DNA from: Rhynchopus sp. YZ270_cl-10
Taxonomy: Eukaryota > Euglenozoa > Diplonemea > Diplonemida > Diplonemidae
Assembly: GCA_964035575.1 (NCBI GenBank)
Contig: OZ037858.1
Coordinates: 1,302,001 to 1,366,000 of the forward strand
Reading direction: 5' to 3'
DNA length: 64,000 nucleotides
Shown here piece after piece: positions 1 through 9,587 of the stretch; positions within the stretch are counted from its first letter, which is position 1, and the number at the start of each line of letters is the position of its first letter. Below the pieces are notes generated by a model. The model was not told the origin of the DNA, made no database searches, and saw only the letters and a list, made by a program, of their open reading frames with translations. Both the position numbers and the translations under genes were made by a program.

Positions 1-390
1 TTTGTGATTTGGGGTGAGTACTTTAGTTTATAGATTCATAATTTGTGGATTCGGTCCGTTATTTGTTCGCTACCAAAAATTTGTTGACGCAACAAGACAG
101 GTAGTGCTTATTTTCGCCCACGAGAATTCGCATTTACACAGAAAAAAACAAAAGACCGTCTTCCTCCCTCCCCTCTTTGTATATTTCTTCACTCCCCTCC
201 ACAGTATTCATATTCCCGGGATCGCGATTTTTTGGCCAAATTTTGGGTCCGCCGGCCAAACTTTTTCCAACATCTGTGTACTTTTTCTGGGTATTGTTTT
301 CACTTGTCCCATGGTTTTTGCAACAACATCATCATCCAGGTAAACTACCCCCTTCAAAAACACACAACCTTATTTACGAGAGTTGCGATA
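1..390 (+). promoter_or_regulatory. 5' flank of NOX copy 1
   Basis: This is the upstream part of the repeat unit, seen identically at 4602-4991 and 9198-9587. It has a pyrimidine tract ending in CCACAG at 204 (a candidate splice acceptor), a palindromic TTGGCCAAA element near 233 with a related GGCCAAA near 255, and a 10-codon upstream reading frame at 311-343. No longer gene is convincing here. Confidence 0.5.
311..343 (+). other. Upstream ORF of 10 codons before NOX copy 1
   Basis: ATG at 311 opens a reading frame ending at TAA 341-343, 47 bp before the chosen start at 391. It lies downstream of the candidate acceptor at 204, so it would be in the mRNA leader if that acceptor is used. A second possible acceptor (CCAG at 340) would remove it. 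The same frame occurs at 4912-4944 and 9508-9540. Whether it is translated is unknown. Confidence 0.35.
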
Positions 391-3261
391 ATGTACAAGC
401 TTGTGGCGGTGCTGTCGCTGAGTGTGGTGTGGCTGACGTTCTTCATCATGGGTGTTGCGCGTGTGGAGCGTACAGAGGGCTTTGATGGGTCAACATCGTC
501 GGTGGGGTCAGTGGCGGACTTCTTTGTGCCGCACAACGGGACGAACTGTGTGTGCGACACGGCGGACACCTGCCTGTGCGACTTCCCCTTCACCCTCGGG
601 ACCATCAGGACAAGGGGGGACAACTGCACCACGTGCAGTGTCGGGACTGCGTGCAGGACGTGCATCCTGCAGGTCGTTCCTGGGAACAACTGTGCATGCA
701 CGACAGCGGCAGTGTCTACCGGTGGTGGTGATGGCGGTGATGCTGGTGGCGCCGACGGCGGCGACGGCGGTCACACCTACGGGCGCTTTGCAAGAGGGCT
801 TGACGGCGGCGATGCTGACGCTGGTGATGCTGGTGACGCTGGTGACGCAGTTGCTGCACCCACAGCGAAGGCGGCAACCTGCGCCGCAGGGACAGAGGCA
901 AAGACCATGTGTCAGTGCACCTTCGGTCTGGCCCTCACCACCACAGCGCACCATAGCGCATCTGCTGTGGACCGTAAGGCGACGGCAGCGGATGCGGCGG
1001 ATGCTGCCGACGGCGACGACGCAGCAGCTGGCGACAGCACACCCGTCACGTCGACAGACGCGTCGCCAAAGGCGGGCCAGGGTCTGGAGTGCTGCTGCAA
1101 CGGGTCGAGTACACTTGCGGTTGCTACTGGTGGCGATGGTGCGGATGGTGCAGATGGCGCAGACGCTGCAGGGCGCACCGCGAGAGGGCAGGATGCAGCA
1201 GCGGACGGCGACGACACAGGTGATGACACAGGCGCAGGTGCAGGTGCAGCGACGCTTGCTGCAGGTTCGTGCACGTGCAAGCTGCCGAAGGTGAGCAGTG
1301 ATGAGCACAGCTATGGGGACGATGCTGATGCTGGCGATGCCAATGCTGATGCTGATGCTGATGCTGATGCTGATGCGAATGCTGATGCCAACGCTGACGG
1401 AGACGCCACAGAACGTGCGGCAACAGGGTTGGATGCAGGCGACGCAGGCGCAGACGCAGGCACAACTGCCGACGCTGGTGATGCTGATGCGACCACCGGT
1501 GGCGATGGGGATGCAGGTGGCGACGGAACCACCACCGGGACCACCGCCGGAACATTCCGCCCGAAGGCAGGTGTGATTGATGGCCAAGGCTGCACAGGGC
1601 GTGCAGGGTGCAGCCGGTCGACGGCGCAGCCCTACTACATCTGGACCGAGTTCATCTCAGGCAACAAGCACCAGTCAGGAGGCATGGTGTACTTTGAGCA
1701 CCGTGGTGACCACGGGGGTCCCATTGCGGGACTGCTCATCGCGTGGATGGCGGTCCTCCTTGTGATCACCATGGTGGCCGTTGCGTTCAGGAAGACATAC
1801 CAGCCAACGTTGTCCGCACCTGCCCAGAAGGGGTCGGTTGCGTACTACCTTGACAACGCGTTCTTTGTGCCCCTGCGTCTGACATGGGGTGAGCTTGTTA
1901 TGAGCCTGTGGATTGTCGGGTGGCTGGTGCTCTGCTTTCTGTACGTGTGGAACCACGCCTACATCAACAACCTTGTCGGACCTGTGGCACGTGGCTTTGG
2001 TGGTGTTGTCTGCGGGCTCCTCATTCTGATGCTCTTCCCTGTGTCGAAGAAGTCTGTGCTTGTGGGTGCATTTGGCATTTCGTTTGAACGTGCACTGAAG
2101 TTCCACAGAAGGATGGGCTTCTACGTGCTGTTCTTCACGATTGTGCACTTCATCCTGATTCTCAGTGCACACTTTGCGTACTACCGCCAGGGAGAGCCCA
2201 TCTGGGATGGGTCCCGCACGTACAAGCCTGGAAGCTCGATCCACGAGGCAGGGAACAAGGCGTGGGAGCGTATGATGCGCTGGGAGATTGGATACCCGCA
2301 CGGGCCCCCGATGGCAGGGTTCTTCTGTCTGATCATCCTGCTGGTCATTGTGGGTGCAACCTTCGTGCGCGAGAGGCACTGGAACCTGTTCGCGGCCGTG
2401 CACACCCTGTACGCAGTGCTGTACCCGATGGCGTGGATCCACTACCCGACGCTGATGGTCTTCTGTGCCATCCCGCTCTTCCTTTACCTTGTTGACATGT
2501 GCCTGCGCTACTTCCAGGCCTACACCGACGGGGCAAAGATCCAGGAGGTGACTGCATTCGACTGCGGCATCACACGTGTTCAGCTGAAGAAGCGTTCCCT
2601 CGACTACTCCCCGGGCCAGTGGATTTCCCTGCGCATCCCGTCTGCAGACAAGATTGTTGCTGAGTGGCACCCCTTCTCTGTGAGCTCCATTCGCCACCAG
2701 GACGACGGTGTGGAGCTGACTGTGCACTGCAAGAACATGGGTGCGGGCACGTGGACGTCGCGTGTGCCCTCTGCTGCTGTGGGAGAGACGGCCATGGTGC
2801 AGGGCTGCTTCGGGAACCTGAAGTTCGACATCGCGTCTGCGAGTGAGGTGCTCATGATCGCAGGTGGTGTGGGTGTGACGCCGATGCTGGGTGCGCTCTA
2901 CGCTGCGCTGAGCACCTCCACCAACCCTGACACCAACAACAAGGCAGTGCACTACACGCTGGTCTGGTGCTACAGGGGCGACGTGCCTGCTGCCTTCTCT
3001 AAGGAGCTCTCCGAACTGCAGTCAAGCGGTCTGAACGTCACGTGGCACATGCACAACACTGCCGACGCGAACAACTCAGACCCTGAGAAGGGTGCGGTGA
3101 GCAACGTGCACTACCACGCAGGCAGGCCCGACTACAGCAAGCTCATGGAGAACGGCACGCCAAGCGTCATTGTCTGCGGGCCCGCGCCGCTTGCGTTGGA
3201 GGCAGAGACTGCTGCCCTGGCGCGCAGCCTCCCTGTGCACGCTGAAGTTTTTGATTTCTAG
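391..3261 (+). CDS. NADPH oxidase-type transmembrane flavocytochrome, copy 1
   Basis: The protein has 956 residues and should pass electrons from NADPH through FAD and two haems across a membrane, making superoxide or reducing a metal. A hydrophobic signal-anchor (about 5-25) is followed by a Cys-rich ectodomain full of Gly-Asp-Ala runs (about 30-440), then several membrane segments. Haem-ligand pairs are H572/H586 (13 residues between) and H671/H684 (12 between), the spacing of NOX2 rather than of yeast ferric reductases. The FAD motif HPFS is at 760-763, the NADPH motif GGVGVTP at 825-831, CGP at 929-931, and the chain ends in Phe as in NOX. The ATG at 391 was chosen because a signal-anchor follows at once; the frame is open upstream to 232 without sensible protein. 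There are no introns. Superoxide versus ferric reductase activity cannot be told from sequence alone. Confidence 0.9.
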   Translation: MYKLVAVLSLSVVWLTFFIMGVARVERTEGFDGSTSSVGSVADFFVPHNGTNCVCDTADTCLCDFPFTLGTIRTRGDNCTTCSVGTACRTCILQVVPGNNCACTTAAVSTGGGDGGDAGGADGGDGGHTYGRFARGLDGGDADAGDAGDAGDAVAAPTAKAATCAAGTEAKTMCQCTFGLALTTTAHHSASAVDRKATAADAADAADGDDAAAGDSTPVTSTDASPKAGQGLECCCNGSSTLAVATGGDGADGADGADAAGRTARGQDAAADGDDTGDDTGAGAGAATLAAGSCTCKLPKVSSDEHSYGDDADAGDANADADADADADANADANADGDATERAATGLDAGDAGADAGTTADAGDADATTGGDGDAGGDGTTTGTTAGTFRPKAGVIDGQGCTGRAGCSRSTAQPYYIWTEFISGNKHQSGGMVYFEHRGDHGGPIAGLLIAWMAVLLVITMVAVAFRKTYQPTLSAPAQKGSVAYYLDNAFFVPLRLTWGELVMSLWIVGWLVLCFLYVWNHAYINNLVGPVARGFGGVVCGLLILMLFPVSKKSVLVGAFGISFERALKFHRRMGFYVLFFTIVHFILILSAHFAYYRQGEPIWDGSRTYKPGSSIHEAGNKAWERMMRWEIGYPHGPPMAGFFCLIILLVIVGATFVRERHWNLFAAVHTLYAVLYPMAWIHYPTLMVFCAIPLFLYLVDMCLRYFQAYTDGAKIQEVTAFDCGITRVQLKKRSLDYSPGQWISLRIPSADKIVAEWHPFSVSSIRHQDDGVELTVHCKNMGAGTWTSRVPSAAVGETAMVQGCFGNLKFDIASASEVLMIAGGVGVTPMLGALYAALSTSTNPDTNNKAVHYTLVWCYRGDVPAAFSKELSELQSSGLNVTWHMHNTADANNSDPEKGAVSNVHYHAGRPDYSKLMENGTPSVIVCGPAPLALEAETAALARSLPVHAEVFDF

Positions 3262-4145
3262 TTAGTCAGTCAGTCAGTCAGTCAGTCATTCATTGTTCTG
3301 CTTGACTTTTCTCTATTTTTTTCCTCCTTTTTTTCTTATTTGTAAAAAAATACAAACGCAGCTCTCACACTTTATTTCCTTCGGTCCCACCCGTGACACA
3401 TTCATATTCACATTCAGTGCAATCTTGCATGGGTAGACCAGTGGACCAACACCCAACACCATGCTACAGCGTCACCTCTATCGCACTCTCGTTTAGGGGG
3501 ACTGCAAGTAGTGTTGGTTTGTTTTTTTTGTCAATCACGCGTCCTCTGTGAATGTGGGCCAACTTTTTCTCTTGTTCTTTATCTCTCGTACCGTAGTTTA
3601 GTCCTCGTACAGTTTCCTGAGCTTTGCTGCGGACAGCAGTGTATAGCCACAACGTTAATTATGCCAGCCATGGCCGGACTTTTGCACATCATTAACCGTA
3701 GCGTAGTTTAGTATTTTTTGGAGGGTAAATTCAATGAATTTGCGCCCCCTTTTTTTTTTGTATCCCTTTGTGTTTGTCCCGTTGGTCCTTCTTGACACGC
3801 CCCTCCTCCCCTCCCCCTTAGGCGCTTTGAGTGACGTGACAGTTTACCGTTTTCATGAGGGTTTGTGTACCTGACTACTGTTCCCAAAAAATCTAGCTTT
3901 GGTTGGTCTGTTTTTCGACATGGGTTGGGACAGTGACTAGGGGGCCCTTGTGTTGGTTTGGATTGTAGAGTTCAAACCATGGAAAACGCTTGTGTTGTGC
4001 GCTGCTTACTTAACGATCTTGTTAGGGGTGGGTGGTGCTGGGTGTGTTCATGGGATCCTTTTTTTTTCTTTTTCTCACCAATTATTTTCTTTTGTAAAAA
4101 GATGTGTGTGTACCTCAAACATGCTGTCTTTTTCTTCTTCTCTTT

Positions 4146-4178
4146 AGATGACTAAGCACGAGAGGCTTAGGTTCATCT
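4146..4178 (+). repeat. Hairpin repeat family A (type copy)
   Basis: The outer stem is AGATGA with TCATCT and the inner stem CTAAGC with GCTTAG. The loop is ACGAGAG, with a two-base bulge GT on the 3' side. A pyrimidine tract ending in TTTAG comes just before it, and TATAAAC plus a T-rich run just after. The sequence recurs about 20 times in this window, always between genes and in this orientation. Confidence 0.85.
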
Positions 4179-4509
4179 TATAAACCCCTTTTTCCGCTGT
4201 TTTCTTGATGTTCTCTTTTTAGTCGTACTCAGATTTACCTTTCCAAGCGTTTTCCCTGCTCCCAATTTATTTCATTCTGCAACAGCAACCATTTGTAGCT
4301 CTTCAGAATGAACCACTACATTATTACAGGGACCGCTTGGACTTTGTGTATTTTAGATGTGAGGGCCACGAAGCCCATTCCATCTGTTCACATTATCTTT
4401 TCCCTCTTTTTATTGTCTGTGTTTGCACACAGTCCCCTTTTACTTGATTTATTGATCCCTTGTTAGGTAGATATTGATAGCCCTTTTCCCCATATCCCGC
4501 CTTTTCTTT

Positions 4510-4545
4510 AAGGTGGCTAAGCACTGTGAGGCTTGGGTTTATCTT
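4510..4545 (+). repeat. Hairpin repeat family A
   Basis: The outer stem AAGGTGG pairs with TTATCTT through G-U pairs and the inner stem CTAAGC pairs with GCTTGG. The loop is ACTGTGAG. Stem bases differ from the copy at 4146 yet pairing is kept, which supports a folded RNA. A T-rich run follows. Confidence 0.8.
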
Positions 4546-4804
4546 TACAAAGGCTCTTTCTTTTCCGCATCTTTTTTGTTGTTGTTTCTCTTTTTTTCTT
4601 GTTTGTGATTTGGGGTGAGTACTTTAGTTTATAGATTCATAATTTGTGGATTCGGTCCGTTATTTGTTCGCTACCAAAAATTTGTTGACGCAACAAGACA
4701 GGTAGTGCTTATTTTCGCCCACGAGAATTCGCATTTACACAGAAAAAAACAAAAGACCGTCTTCCTCCCTCCCCTCTTTGTATATTTCTTCACTCCCCTC
4801 CACA

Positions 4805-4805
4805 G
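4805..4805 (+). promoter_or_regulatory. Candidate trans-splice acceptor, NOX copy 2
   Basis: A pyrimidine tract ends in CCACAG here, 187 bp before the ATG at 4992. Identical sites lie at 204 and 9401 in the other units. Confidence 0.4.
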
Positions 4806-4991
4806 TATTCATATTCCCGGGATCGCGATTTTTTGGCCAAATTTTGGGTCCGCCGGCCAAACTTTTTCCAACATCTGTGTACTTTTTCTGGGTATTGTTT
4901 TCACTTGTCCCATGGTTTTTGCAACAACATCATCATCCAGGTAAACTACCCCCTTCAAAAACACACAACCTTATTTACGAGAGTTGCGATA

Positions 4992-7862
4992 ATGTACAAG
5001 CTTGTGGCGGTGCTGTCGCTGAGTGTGGTGTGGCTGACGTTCTTCATCATGGGTGTTGCGCGTGTGGAGCGTACAGAGGGCTTTGATGGGTCAACATCGT
5101 CGGTGGGGTCAGTGGCGGACTTCTTTGTGCCGCACAACGGGACGAACTGTGTGTGCGACACGGCGGACACCTGCCTGTGCGACTTCCCCTTCACCCTCGG
5201 GACCATCAGGACAAGGGGGGACAACTGCACCACGTGCAGTGTCGGGACTGCGTGCAGGACGTGCATCCTGCAGGTCGTTCCTGGGAACAACTGTGCATGC
5301 ACGACAGCGGCAGTGTCTACCGGTGGTGGTGATGGCGGTGATGCTGGTGGCGCCGACGGCGGCGACGGCGGTCACACCTACGGGCGCTTTGCAAGAGGGC
5401 TTGACGGCGGCGATGCTGACGCTGGTGATGCTGGTGACGCTGGTGACGCAGTTGCTGCACCCACAGCGAAGGCGGCAACCTGCGCCGCAGGGACAGAGGC
5501 AAAGACCATGTGTCAGTGCACCTTCGGTCTGGCCCTCACCACCACAGCGCACCATAGCGCATCTGCTGTGGACCGTAAGGCGACGGCAGCGGATGCGGCG
5601 GATGCTGCCGACGGCGACGACGCAGCAGCTGGCGACAGCACACCCGTCACGTCGACAGACGCGTCGCCAAAGGCGGGCCAGGGTCTGGAGTGCTGCTGCA
5701 ACGGGTCGAGTACACTTGCGGTTGCTACTGGTGGCGATGGTGCGGATGGTGCAGATGGCGCAGACGCTGCAGGGCGCACCGCGAGAGGGCAGGATGCAGC
5801 AGCGGACGGCGACGACACAGGTGATGACACAGGCGCAGGTGCAGGTGCAGCGACGCTTGCTGCAGGTTCGTGCACGTGCAAGCTGCCGAAGGTGAGCAGT
5901 GATGAGCACAGCTATGGGGACGATGCTGATGCTGGCGATGCCAATGCTGATGCTGATGCTGATGCTGATGCTGATGCGAATGCTGATGCCAACGCTGACG
6001 GAGACGCCACAGAACGTGCGGCAACAGGGTTGGATGCAGGCGACGCAGGCGCAGACGCAGGCACAACTGCCGACGCTGGTGATGCTGATGCGACCACCGG
6101 TGGCGATGGGGATGCAGGTGGCGACGGAACCACCACCGGGACCACCGCCGGAACATTCCGCCCGAAGGCAGGTGTGATTGATGGCCAAGGCTGCACAGGG
6201 CGTGCAGGGTGCAGCCGGTCGACGGCGCAGCCCTACTACATCTGGACCGAGTTCATCTCAGGCAACAAGCACCAGTCAGGAGGCATGGTGTACTTTGAGC
6301 ACCGTGGTGACCACGGGGGTCCCATTGCGGGACTGCTCATCGCGTGGATGGCGGTCCTCCTTGTGATCACCATGGTGGCCGTTGCGTTCAGGAAGACATA
6401 CCAGCCAACGTTGTCCGCACCTGCCCAGAAGGGGTCGGTTGCGTACTACCTTGACAACGCGTTCTTTGTGCCCCTGCGTCTGACATGGGGTGAGCTTGTT
6501 ATGAGCCTGTGGATTGTCGGGTGGCTGGTGCTCTGCTTTCTGTACGTGTGGAACCACGCCTACATCAACAACCTTGTCGGACCTGTGGCACGTGGCTTTG
6601 GTGGTGTTGTCTGCGGGCTCCTCATTCTGATGCTCTTCCCTGTGTCGAAGAAGTCTGTGCTTGTGGGTGCATTTGGCATTTCGTTTGAACGTGCACTGAA
6701 GTTCCACAGAAGGATGGGCTTCTACGTGCTGTTCTTCACGATTGTGCACTTCATCCTGATTCTCAGTGCACACTTTGCGTACTACCGCCAGGGAGAGCCC
6801 ATCTGGGATGGGTCCCGCACGTACAAGCCTGGAAGCTCGATCCACGAGGCAGGGAACAAGGCGTGGGAGCGTATGATGCGCTGGGAGATTGGATACCCGC
6901 ACGGGCCCCCGATGGCAGGGTTCTTCTGTCTGATCATCCTGCTGGTCATTGTGGGTGCAACCTTCGTGCGCGAGAGGCACTGGAACCTGTTCGCGGCCGT
7001 GCACACCCTGTACGCAGTGCTGTACCCGATGGCGTGGATCCACTACCCGACGCTGATGGTCTTCTGTGCCATCCCGCTCTTCCTTTACCTTGTTGACATG
7101 TGCCTGCGCTACTTCCAGGCCTACACCGACGGGGCAAAGATCCAGGAGGTGACTGCATTCGACTGCGGCATCACACGTGTTCAGCTGAAGAAGCGTTCCC
7201 TCGACTACTCCCCGGGCCAGTGGATTTCCCTGCGCATCCCGTCTGCAGACAAGATTGTTGCTGAGTGGCACCCCTTCTCTGTGAGCTCCATTCGCCACCA
7301 GGACGACGGTGTGGAGCTGACTGTGCACTGCAAGAACATGGGTGCGGGCACGTGGACGTCGCGTGTGCCCTCTGCTGCTGTGGGAGAGACGGCCATGGTG
7401 CAGGGCTGCTTCGGGAACCTGAAGTTCGACATCGCGTCTGCGAGTGAGGTGCTCATGATCGCAGGTGGTGTGGGTGTGACGCCGATGCTGGGTGCGCTCT
7501 ACGCTGCGCTGAGCACCTCCACCAACCCTGACACCAACAACAAGGCAGTGCACTACACGCTGGTCTGGTGCTACAGGGGCGACGTGCCTGCTGCCTTCTC
7601 TAAGGAGCTCTCCGAACTGCAGTCAAGCGGTCTGAACGTCACGTGGCACATGCACAACACTGCCGACGCGAACAACTCAGACCCTGAGAAGGGTGCGGTG
7701 AGCAACGTGCACTACCACGCAGGCAGGCCCGACTACAGCAAGCTCATGGAGAACGGCACGCCAAGCGTCATTGTCTGCGGGCCCGCGCCGCTTGCGTTGG
7801 AGGCAGAGACTGCTGCCCTGGCGCGCAGCCTCCCTGTGCACGCTGAAGTTTTTGATTTCTAG
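4992..7862 (+). CDS. NADPH oxidase-type transmembrane flavocytochrome, copy 2
   Basis: The translation is identical to copy 1 over all 956 residues, including both haem His pairs, HPFS, GGVGVTP and the terminal Phe. Retention of an intact frame through a long low-complexity Gly-Asp-Ala region suggests very recent duplication or continuing gene conversion. The 5' flank is also identical, so the copies should be expressed alike. Three identical genes head to tail would raise dosage; nothing in the sequence points to functional divergence. Confidence 0.9.
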   Translation: MYKLVAVLSLSVVWLTFFIMGVARVERTEGFDGSTSSVGSVADFFVPHNGTNCVCDTADTCLCDFPFTLGTIRTRGDNCTTCSVGTACRTCILQVVPGNNCACTTAAVSTGGGDGGDAGGADGGDGGHTYGRFARGLDGGDADAGDAGDAGDAVAAPTAKAATCAAGTEAKTMCQCTFGLALTTTAHHSASAVDRKATAADAADAADGDDAAAGDSTPVTSTDASPKAGQGLECCCNGSSTLAVATGGDGADGADGADAAGRTARGQDAAADGDDTGDDTGAGAGAATLAAGSCTCKLPKVSSDEHSYGDDADAGDANADADADADADANADANADGDATERAATGLDAGDAGADAGTTADAGDADATTGGDGDAGGDGTTTGTTAGTFRPKAGVIDGQGCTGRAGCSRSTAQPYYIWTEFISGNKHQSGGMVYFEHRGDHGGPIAGLLIAWMAVLLVITMVAVAFRKTYQPTLSAPAQKGSVAYYLDNAFFVPLRLTWGELVMSLWIVGWLVLCFLYVWNHAYINNLVGPVARGFGGVVCGLLILMLFPVSKKSVLVGAFGISFERALKFHRRMGFYVLFFTIVHFILILSAHFAYYRQGEPIWDGSRTYKPGSSIHEAGNKAWERMMRWEIGYPHGPPMAGFFCLIILLVIVGATFVRERHWNLFAAVHTLYAVLYPMAWIHYPTLMVFCAIPLFLYLVDMCLRYFQAYTDGAKIQEVTAFDCGITRVQLKKRSLDYSPGQWISLRIPSADKIVAEWHPFSVSSIRHQDDGVELTVHCKNMGAGTWTSRVPSAAVGETAMVQGCFGNLKFDIASASEVLMIAGGVGVTPMLGALYAALSTSTNPDTNNKAVHYTLVWCYRGDVPAAFSKELSELQSSGLNVTWHMHNTADANNSDPEKGAVSNVHYHAGRPDYSKLMENGTPSVIVCGPAPLALEAETAALARSLPVHAEVFDF

Positions 7863-8741
7863 TTAGTCAGTCAGTCAGTCAGTCATTCATTGTTCTGCTT
7901 GACTTTTCTCTATTTTTTTCCTCCTTTTTTCTTATTTGTAAAAAATACAAACGCAGCTCTCACACTTTATTTCCTTCGGTCCCACCCGTGACACATTCAT
8001 ATTCACATTCAGTGCAATCTTGCATGGGTAGACCAGTGGACCAACACCCAACACCATGCTACAGCGTCACCTCTATCGCACTCTCGTTTAGGGGGACTGC
8101 AAGTAGTGTTGGTTTGTTTTTTTTGTCAATCACGCGTCCTCTGTGAATGTGGGCCAACTTTTTCTCTTGTTCTTTATCTCTCGTACCGTAGTTTAGTCCT
8201 CGTACAGTTTCCTGAGCTTTGCTGCGGACAGCAGTGTATAGCCACAACGTTAATTATGCCAGCCATGGCCGGACTTTTGCACATCATTAACCGTAGCGTA
8301 GTTTAGTATTTTTTGGAGGGTAAATTCAATGAATTTGCGCCCCCCTTTTTTTTTTGTATCCCTTTGTGTTTGTCCCGTTGGTCTTTCTTGACACACCCCT
8401 CCTCGCCTCCCCCTTAGGCGCTTTGAGTGACGTGACAGTTTACCGTTTTCATGAGGGTTTGTGTACCTGACTACTGTTCCCAAAAAATCTAGCTTTGGTT
8501 GGTCTGTTTTTCGACATGGGTTGGGACAGTGACTAGGGGGCCCTTGTGTTGGTTTGGATTGTAGAGTTCAAACCATGGAAAACGCTTGTGTTGTGCGCTG
8601 CTTACTTAACGATCTTGTTAGGGGTGGGTGGTGCTGGGTGTGTTCATGGGATCCTTTTTTTTTCTTTTTCTCACCAATTATTTTCTTTTGTAAAAAGATG
8701 TGTGTGTACCTCAAACATGCTGTCTTTTTCTTCTTCTCTTT

Positions 8742-8774
8742 AGATGACTAAGCACGAGAGGCTTAGGTTCATCT
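8742..8774 (+). repeat. Hairpin repeat family A
   Basis: It is the same as the copy at 4146, carried along by the tandem duplication. Confidence 0.85.
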
Positions 8775-9105
8775 TATAAACCCCTTTTTCCGCTGTTTTC
8801 TTGATGTTCTCTTTTTAGTCGTACTCAGATTTACCTTTCCAAGCGTTTTCCCTGCTCCCAATTTATTTCATTCTGCAACAGCAACCATTTGTAGCTCTTC
8901 AGAATGAACCACTACATTATTACAGGGACCGCTTGGACTTTGTGTATTTTAGATGTGAGGGCCACGAAGCCCATTCCATCTGTTCACATTATCTTTTCCC
9001 TCTTTTTATTGTCTGTGTTTGCACACAGTCCCCTTTTACTTGATTTATTGATCCCTTGTTAGGTAGATATTGATAGCCCTTTTCCCCATATCCCGCCTTT
9101 TCTTT

Positions 9106-9141
9106 AAGGTGGCTAAGCACTGTGAGGCTTGGGTTTATCTT
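9106..9141 (+). repeat. Hairpin repeat family A
   Basis: It is the same as the copy at 4510, carried along by the tandem duplication. Confidence 0.8.
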
Positions 9142-9587
9142 TACAAAGGCTCTTTCTTTTCCGCATCTTTTTTGTTGTTGTTTCTCTTTTTTTCTTGTTT
9201 GTGATTTGGGGTGAGTACTTTAGTTTATAGATTCATAATTTGTGGATTCGGTCCGTTATTTGTTCGCTACCAAAAATTTGTTGACGCAACAAGACAGGTA
9301 GTGCTTATTTTCGCCCACGAGAATTCGCATTTACACAGAAAAAAACAAAAGACCGTCTTCCTCCCTCCCCTCTTTGTATATTTCTTCACTCCCCTCCACA
9401 GTATTCATATTCCCGGGATCGCGATTTTTTGGCCAAATTTTGGGTCCGCCGGCCAAACTTTTTCCAACATCTGTGTACTTTTTCTGGGTATTGTTTTCAC
9501 TTGTCCCATGGTTTTTGCAACAACATCATCATCCAGGTAAACTACCCCCTTCAAAAACACACAACCTTATTTACGAGAGTTGCGATA

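Larger units (their letters stand above)
3262..4601 (+). other. Spacer of array unit 1
   Basis: There is no convincing gene. It holds a GTCA microsatellite just after the stop (3264-3290), long T-runs, and two hairpin repeats at 4146 and 4510. The + strand is strongly pyrimidine-rich. Confidence 0.7.
7863..9197 (+). other. Spacer of array unit 2
   Basis: It is nearly identical to the spacer at 3262-4601, with one GTCA unit fewer and single-base changes. Hairpin repeats lie at 8742 and 9106. There is no convincing gene. Confidence 0.7.

Noticed and set aside
391-3261. Calling the oxidase a yeast-type ferric reductase
   Set aside because: The second His pair is spaced by 12 residues as in NOX2, not 13; activity still needs testing.
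4146-4178. Family A hairpin as a hammerhead ribozyme or C/D snoRNA
   Set aside because: There is no CUGAUGA...GAAA core and no matching D box.
5109-6188. Long minus-strand open frame (also at 508 and 9705) opposite the oxidase ectodomain
   Set aside because: It mirrors the low-complexity Gly-Asp-Ala coding region; composition is repetitive and no domain is seen.
6276-7553. 425-codon minus-strand frame opposite the oxidase core (three copies)
   Set aside because: It is a shadow of a GC-biased real gene; the sense frame has clear catalytic motifs.
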